From CAZXYS01 sp964645005 (GTDB taxonomy: Bacteria > Bacteroidota > Ignavibacteria > Kapaibacteriales > UBA2268), in NCBI GenBank assembly GCA_964645005.1, contig CAZXYS010000011.1, positions 41,407-105,406 on the forward strand: DNA of 64,000 nt, in the 5' to 3' direction. Shown in pieces: positions 61,425-64,000 of the stretch. Position numbers and translations under genes: made by a program. Each line of letters begins with the position of its first letter. The first letter of the stretch is position 1. Below the pieces are notes generated by a model. The model saw nothing but the letters and a program-made list of their open reading frames with translations, was not told the DNA's origin and made no database searches.

Positions 61425-62927
61425 CTATTCCCTTCCGTAAACTCTATTCAACTCAGCATAATTCTCTTTAATTTCATCAGTAAGCGAGTCTTCTCTCATG
61501 CGCCAGAGCCAATTGCCTTCGGTCGTGCCGGGCTTATTCATACGGGCATCGGCGCCCAGAGAGAGAATATCCTGCATCGGCAGGATTGCTGCATCTGCGA
61601 CTGACATCAGCGCCAGCCGGATGAATTCCATAGAGACAGAATCGCTGTCAACACTGCAGCCAAGATATGACTCGATCTGCTGTTTCATTTTTTCATCGAC
61701 TTCTTCTTCGAACCAGCCTCGAAGGGTGTTGTTATCATGCGTTCCGGTATAGAGGATGCAATTTTTAATGTGGTTATGCGGTATATAGGGATTTTTCGCC
61801 GGATCACCGCCAAAGGCAAACATCAGCACCTTCATTCCGGGGAAATCATAGTTGTTTTTCAGTTCCCGAACATCGGGGGTGATAGTTCCAAGGTCTTCGG
61901 CGATAACTGGGAAGTTGAAGAAATTCCTGAACATTGTATCAAAGAAATCCTCGGAAGGGATCTCGATCCACTCGCCATTTACAGCAGTGTTTTCGCCGGC
62001 TGGCACTTCCCAGTAAGCTGCGAAAGCCCGGAAGTGGTCAATCCTCAACAAATCATAAAACTTGAAATTTTGTGAGAATCTGACCACCCACCATTTGAAG
62101 TCGGTTTCCTTCAGTATATCCCAGTTGAAAACGGGATTTCCCCAGAGCTGTCCCGTCGAACTGAAGTAATCAGGCGGCACGCCGCCGACATACTCAGGAT
62201 TCTTCCCGCCGTCGAGTTTAAATAGTTCAGGATTCGTCCATACGTCGGCGCTGTCATAGCTCACATAATAAGGCATATCGCCGATTATGCGAATCTTCTT
62301 CTCATTGCAGTAATCTTTCAGCCTGTTCCACTGACTGAAGAAAATGAATTGCAGGAAGGCGTGGTATTCAATCTGTTTTTTCAATTGATTTTCAAGCTTG
62401 TGGATAGCTGCTCCATCCCGATCACGAATCTCTGCGTCCCATTGATTCCAGGATTTATTGTAAAAATGCTGTTTAAAAGTAATGAACCGGGCGTAATCAT
62501 CGAGCCAATGGGCATTATCCTCGCAGAAAGCCTCATATTCAAGTTTCAACGGGCTTTCTTTTTTGTTGAAATTCACAAAAGCCTTTTCATATAAGTCATA
62601 TTTATAATCGATGACTCTCTCGAATTCTACCATTTCCTGCGAGAAATCCGGTGGATTCAGCAAATCTTTCTCATCAAGCAAATCCTGATCAACAAGAAAA
62701 ACCGGACTGATAAGCAGCGGATTACCTGCAAACACAGATGAAGTTGTATAGGGCGAATTGCCGACACCTGTATCTGTGGGATTTAGCGGCAGTATCTGCC
62801 AGTAGTGGAAATTACTTTCTTCGAGATAATTTGCGAATCGATAAGCTGTCGGTCCCAGATCGCCAATGCCAAAGTGCGACGGCAGTGATGTTATATGCAA
62901 TAATACTCCTGATCTTCTTAGCTGCAT
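61425..62927 (-). CDS. malQ: 4-alpha-glucanotransferase (amylomaltase)
   Basis: 500 aa, GH77 length. It transfers maltodextrin chains in glycogen/maltose metabolism. Motifs: RRSGVLLHITSLPSHFGIGDLGP at the start, WQILPLNPTD, IIGDMPYYVSYDSADVWTNPELF, the nucleophile region LRIDHFRAFAAYW, acid/base Glu in VIAEDLGTITP, and TGTHDNNTLRGWF. The last motif QGRMNKPG-type reads ADARMNKPGTTEGNWLWR. The catalytic residues are complete. It lies downstream of the tRNA on the opposite strand. Confidence 0.95.
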   Translation of the reverse strand: MQLRRSGVLLHITSLPSHFGIGDLGPTAYRFANYLEESNFHYWQILPLNPTDTGVGNSPYTTSSVFAGNPLLISPVFLVDQDLLDEKDLLNPPDFSQEMVEFERVIDYKYDLYEKAFVNFNKKESPLKLEYEAFCEDNAHWLDDYARFITFKQHFYNKSWNQWDAEIRDRDGAAIHKLENQLKKQIEYHAFLQFIFFSQWNRLKDYCNEKKIRIIGDMPYYVSYDSADVWTNPELFKLDGGKNPEYVGGVPPDYFSSTGQLWGNPVFNWDILKETDFKWWVVRFSQNFKFYDLLRIDHFRAFAAYWEVPAGENTAVNGEWIEIPSEDFFDTMFRNFFNFPVIAEDLGTITPDVRELKNNYDFPGMKVLMFAFGGDPAKNPYIPHNHIKNCILYTGTHDNNTLRGWFEEEVDEKMKQQIESYLGCSVDSDSVSMEFIRLALMSVADAAILPMQDILSLGADARMNKPGTTEGNWLWRMREDSLTDEIKENYAELNRVYGRE

Positions 62928-63263
62928 GTTACTTTCCTTAAATTATTGTCAATTTTATCATTCTTTATTTTTTAAAAAACGCATTTTTCTCGGATTTGAT
63001 TTATTTGCAGCCATCCACAATCGCAGCGGTTGTTACAAGTGTCGAAGCAAAGCCGCTTCAATCGAAACATCCCGTCAACACAGATTCCGAGACAAATTAA
63101 ACCCTGATTTTGCATTAGAACCTCAGTTATAATAAACAACTATAAAGAAAAATAATAAAATATTGATTATTACTTGCATTTTACAGGTATGTGTTTTATA
63201 TTGATTATCGTAATTTTTCATTTTTTATAACATTTTCGTCCCTTATACGTACCTGGTGAAATT
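62928..63263. other. Intergenic region upstream of the integrase
   Basis: 336 bp between divergent genes. One small hairpin (GAAGC-AAAGCC-GCTTC near 63043-63058) is seen. No attachment-site repeat of the tRNA-Lys 3' end could be found in it by eye. Confidence 0.35.
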
Positions 63264-63950
63264 ATGAAAAAGTATAAAACAACCTTATCCAAATCTAACA
63301 ATGTAGTGCTGCGAAAAAAGAAAATTAAAAATGGTTATTCTCTTTTTTTAGATATACATGATTCTGCTAAAAGACGCAAAGAATATCTGAAATTGTATAT
63401 ATCTGATAAAGGTAGACCGACTGAGGAAGATAAAGAAACACTTAAACTTGCAGAAAGGATTAAATCCCGAAAAATTCTGGAAATGCAAGCCAGAGCACAT
63501 AATGATGAGACTATTATGCCTAAGCAAAAGGATTTTATGCTTTATGTTGATAAGGTAATCAAGGAAAGTAATTTTAAAACTAATACCATTAATAAATGGG
63601 AAACTTTAAAATATCACTTAAAAAGATTCTCGCCAAAAGGAATAACATTTCACGATATAACTCCACAGTGGGTGGAAAGCTTCAAGATGTATTTATTGAA
63701 TTCAGTTCAAGCGAGTTCAGCTCAATGTTACTTTGCTACTTTCAAAGCAGCTCTTAACAAAGCTCATAAAACGGATATTATTATTATTAATCCTGCCAAA
63801 AAAGTGAGTAATATTAAAATACAAAGACCTTTGCCGAAATACTTAACCTTAGATGAAATTAAAATTATTGAAAAAATTAAATTTTCAAAAGAAGAAATTA
63901 AAAGAGCTTTTTTCTTGACTTTGACACTCGTCTGCAAAAAATTGTCGTAA
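63264..63950 (+). pseudogene. Tyrosine integrase, truncated in the catalytic domain
   Basis: 228 codons. The N-terminal arm-binding part (VVLRKKKIKNGYSLFLDIHDSAKRRKEYLKLYI … LAERIKSRKILEMQ) and core-binding SAM-like domain (FMLYVDKVIKESNFKTNTINKWETLKYHLKRF … WVESFKMYLLNS…NPAKKVSNIKIQRPLPKYLTLDEI) are those of Bacteroidota tyrosine recombinases. The frame then reads FFLTLTLVCKKLS-stop where family members have a 'F..TGLR.SDI' catalytic Arg motif, so it stops before the catalytic residues. A frame change near 63910 (or an error close to the window end) could explain this; the shifted frame shows TRLQKIVVSH. Confidence 0.65.
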
Positions 63951-64000
63951 GTCATTGATTTTTCGTTCAAAATTTTGGAAATTGCAAAATCTGTAGTGCG

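Overview
The window looks like a fragment of an FCB-group genome (Bacteroidota / Chlorobiota / Ignavibacteriota; a Kapabacteria- or Ignavibacteria-like lineage fits best). The evidence is several secreted proteins ending in type IX secretion (T9SS) type-A sorting domains (…YPNP…G-IY-…-K-ii), AT-rich intergenic DNA with Bacteroidota-type TTG / TAnnTTTG promoter-like sequences, a DUF1573 protein, the tail-fibre-like 'HLPDIP…GVNVGEMQ' C-terminus, and HSDR_N and NFACT proteins. It appears to be a scaffold of a draft or metagenome assembly, because it contains a 100-N gap at 32476-32575. This placement is an inference from gene content; no search was run.

Layout. 1-4300: AT-rich T9SS cluster on the minus strand, with a subtilisin-like protease cut by the window edge, two stand-alone secreted proteins resembling its N-terminal (pro)domain, and a truncated protease copy. 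4500-18760: mostly housekeeping genes (porin, rsmD, PilM-like protein, rmlA, recA-recX, DUF1573, a large T9SS protein with a beta-barrel partner, TauE/SafE permease, fmt, pfkA, nadK). 18760-22330: two paralogous LuxR-type response regulators and yicC, flanked by remnants of a lipid desaturase and a MazF-like toxin. 22331-24714: dapA and mltF. 25129-32239: a second AT-rich secreted-protein island (tail-fibre-like protein with a G10 tract, lipoproteins, M43 metalloprotease, frameshifted clan-CD cysteine protease, PKD-like T9SS protein). 32245-32710: repeats around the assembly gap. 32889-38880: NFACT protein, HSDR_N protein, DUF971, urocanate hydratase, ECF sigma factor. 38900-40270: non-coding array of small palindromes. 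40276-48081: envelope operon (TPR protein, outer-membrane barrel, acidic SPOR protein, TonB, small membrane protein). 48214-54425: sbcCD followed by a convergent Septu-like ATPase/HNH defence pair. 54718-63950: CaCA antiporter, DJ-1 protein, TPR protein, two more response regulators, cyclase, CHAD protein, tRNA-Lys, malQ and a disrupted integrase.

Themes. (1) Secreted proteolysis: a subtilase with free-standing prodomain-like proteins, an M43 protease and a caspase-fold protease, with T9SS signals seen on every member whose C-terminus is in view. (2) A possible regulatory link: upstream of the ECF sigma gene lies an AAC-N15-GTGTC motif, and the same spacing with nearly the same core occurs upstream of three T9SS genes, suggesting a sigma/secretome regulon. 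(3) Genome fluidity: tandem duplication and truncation, gene remnants, frameshifts, a MITE-like insertion with a 19-bp direct repeat, REP-like palindromes and a possible phase-variable G tract.
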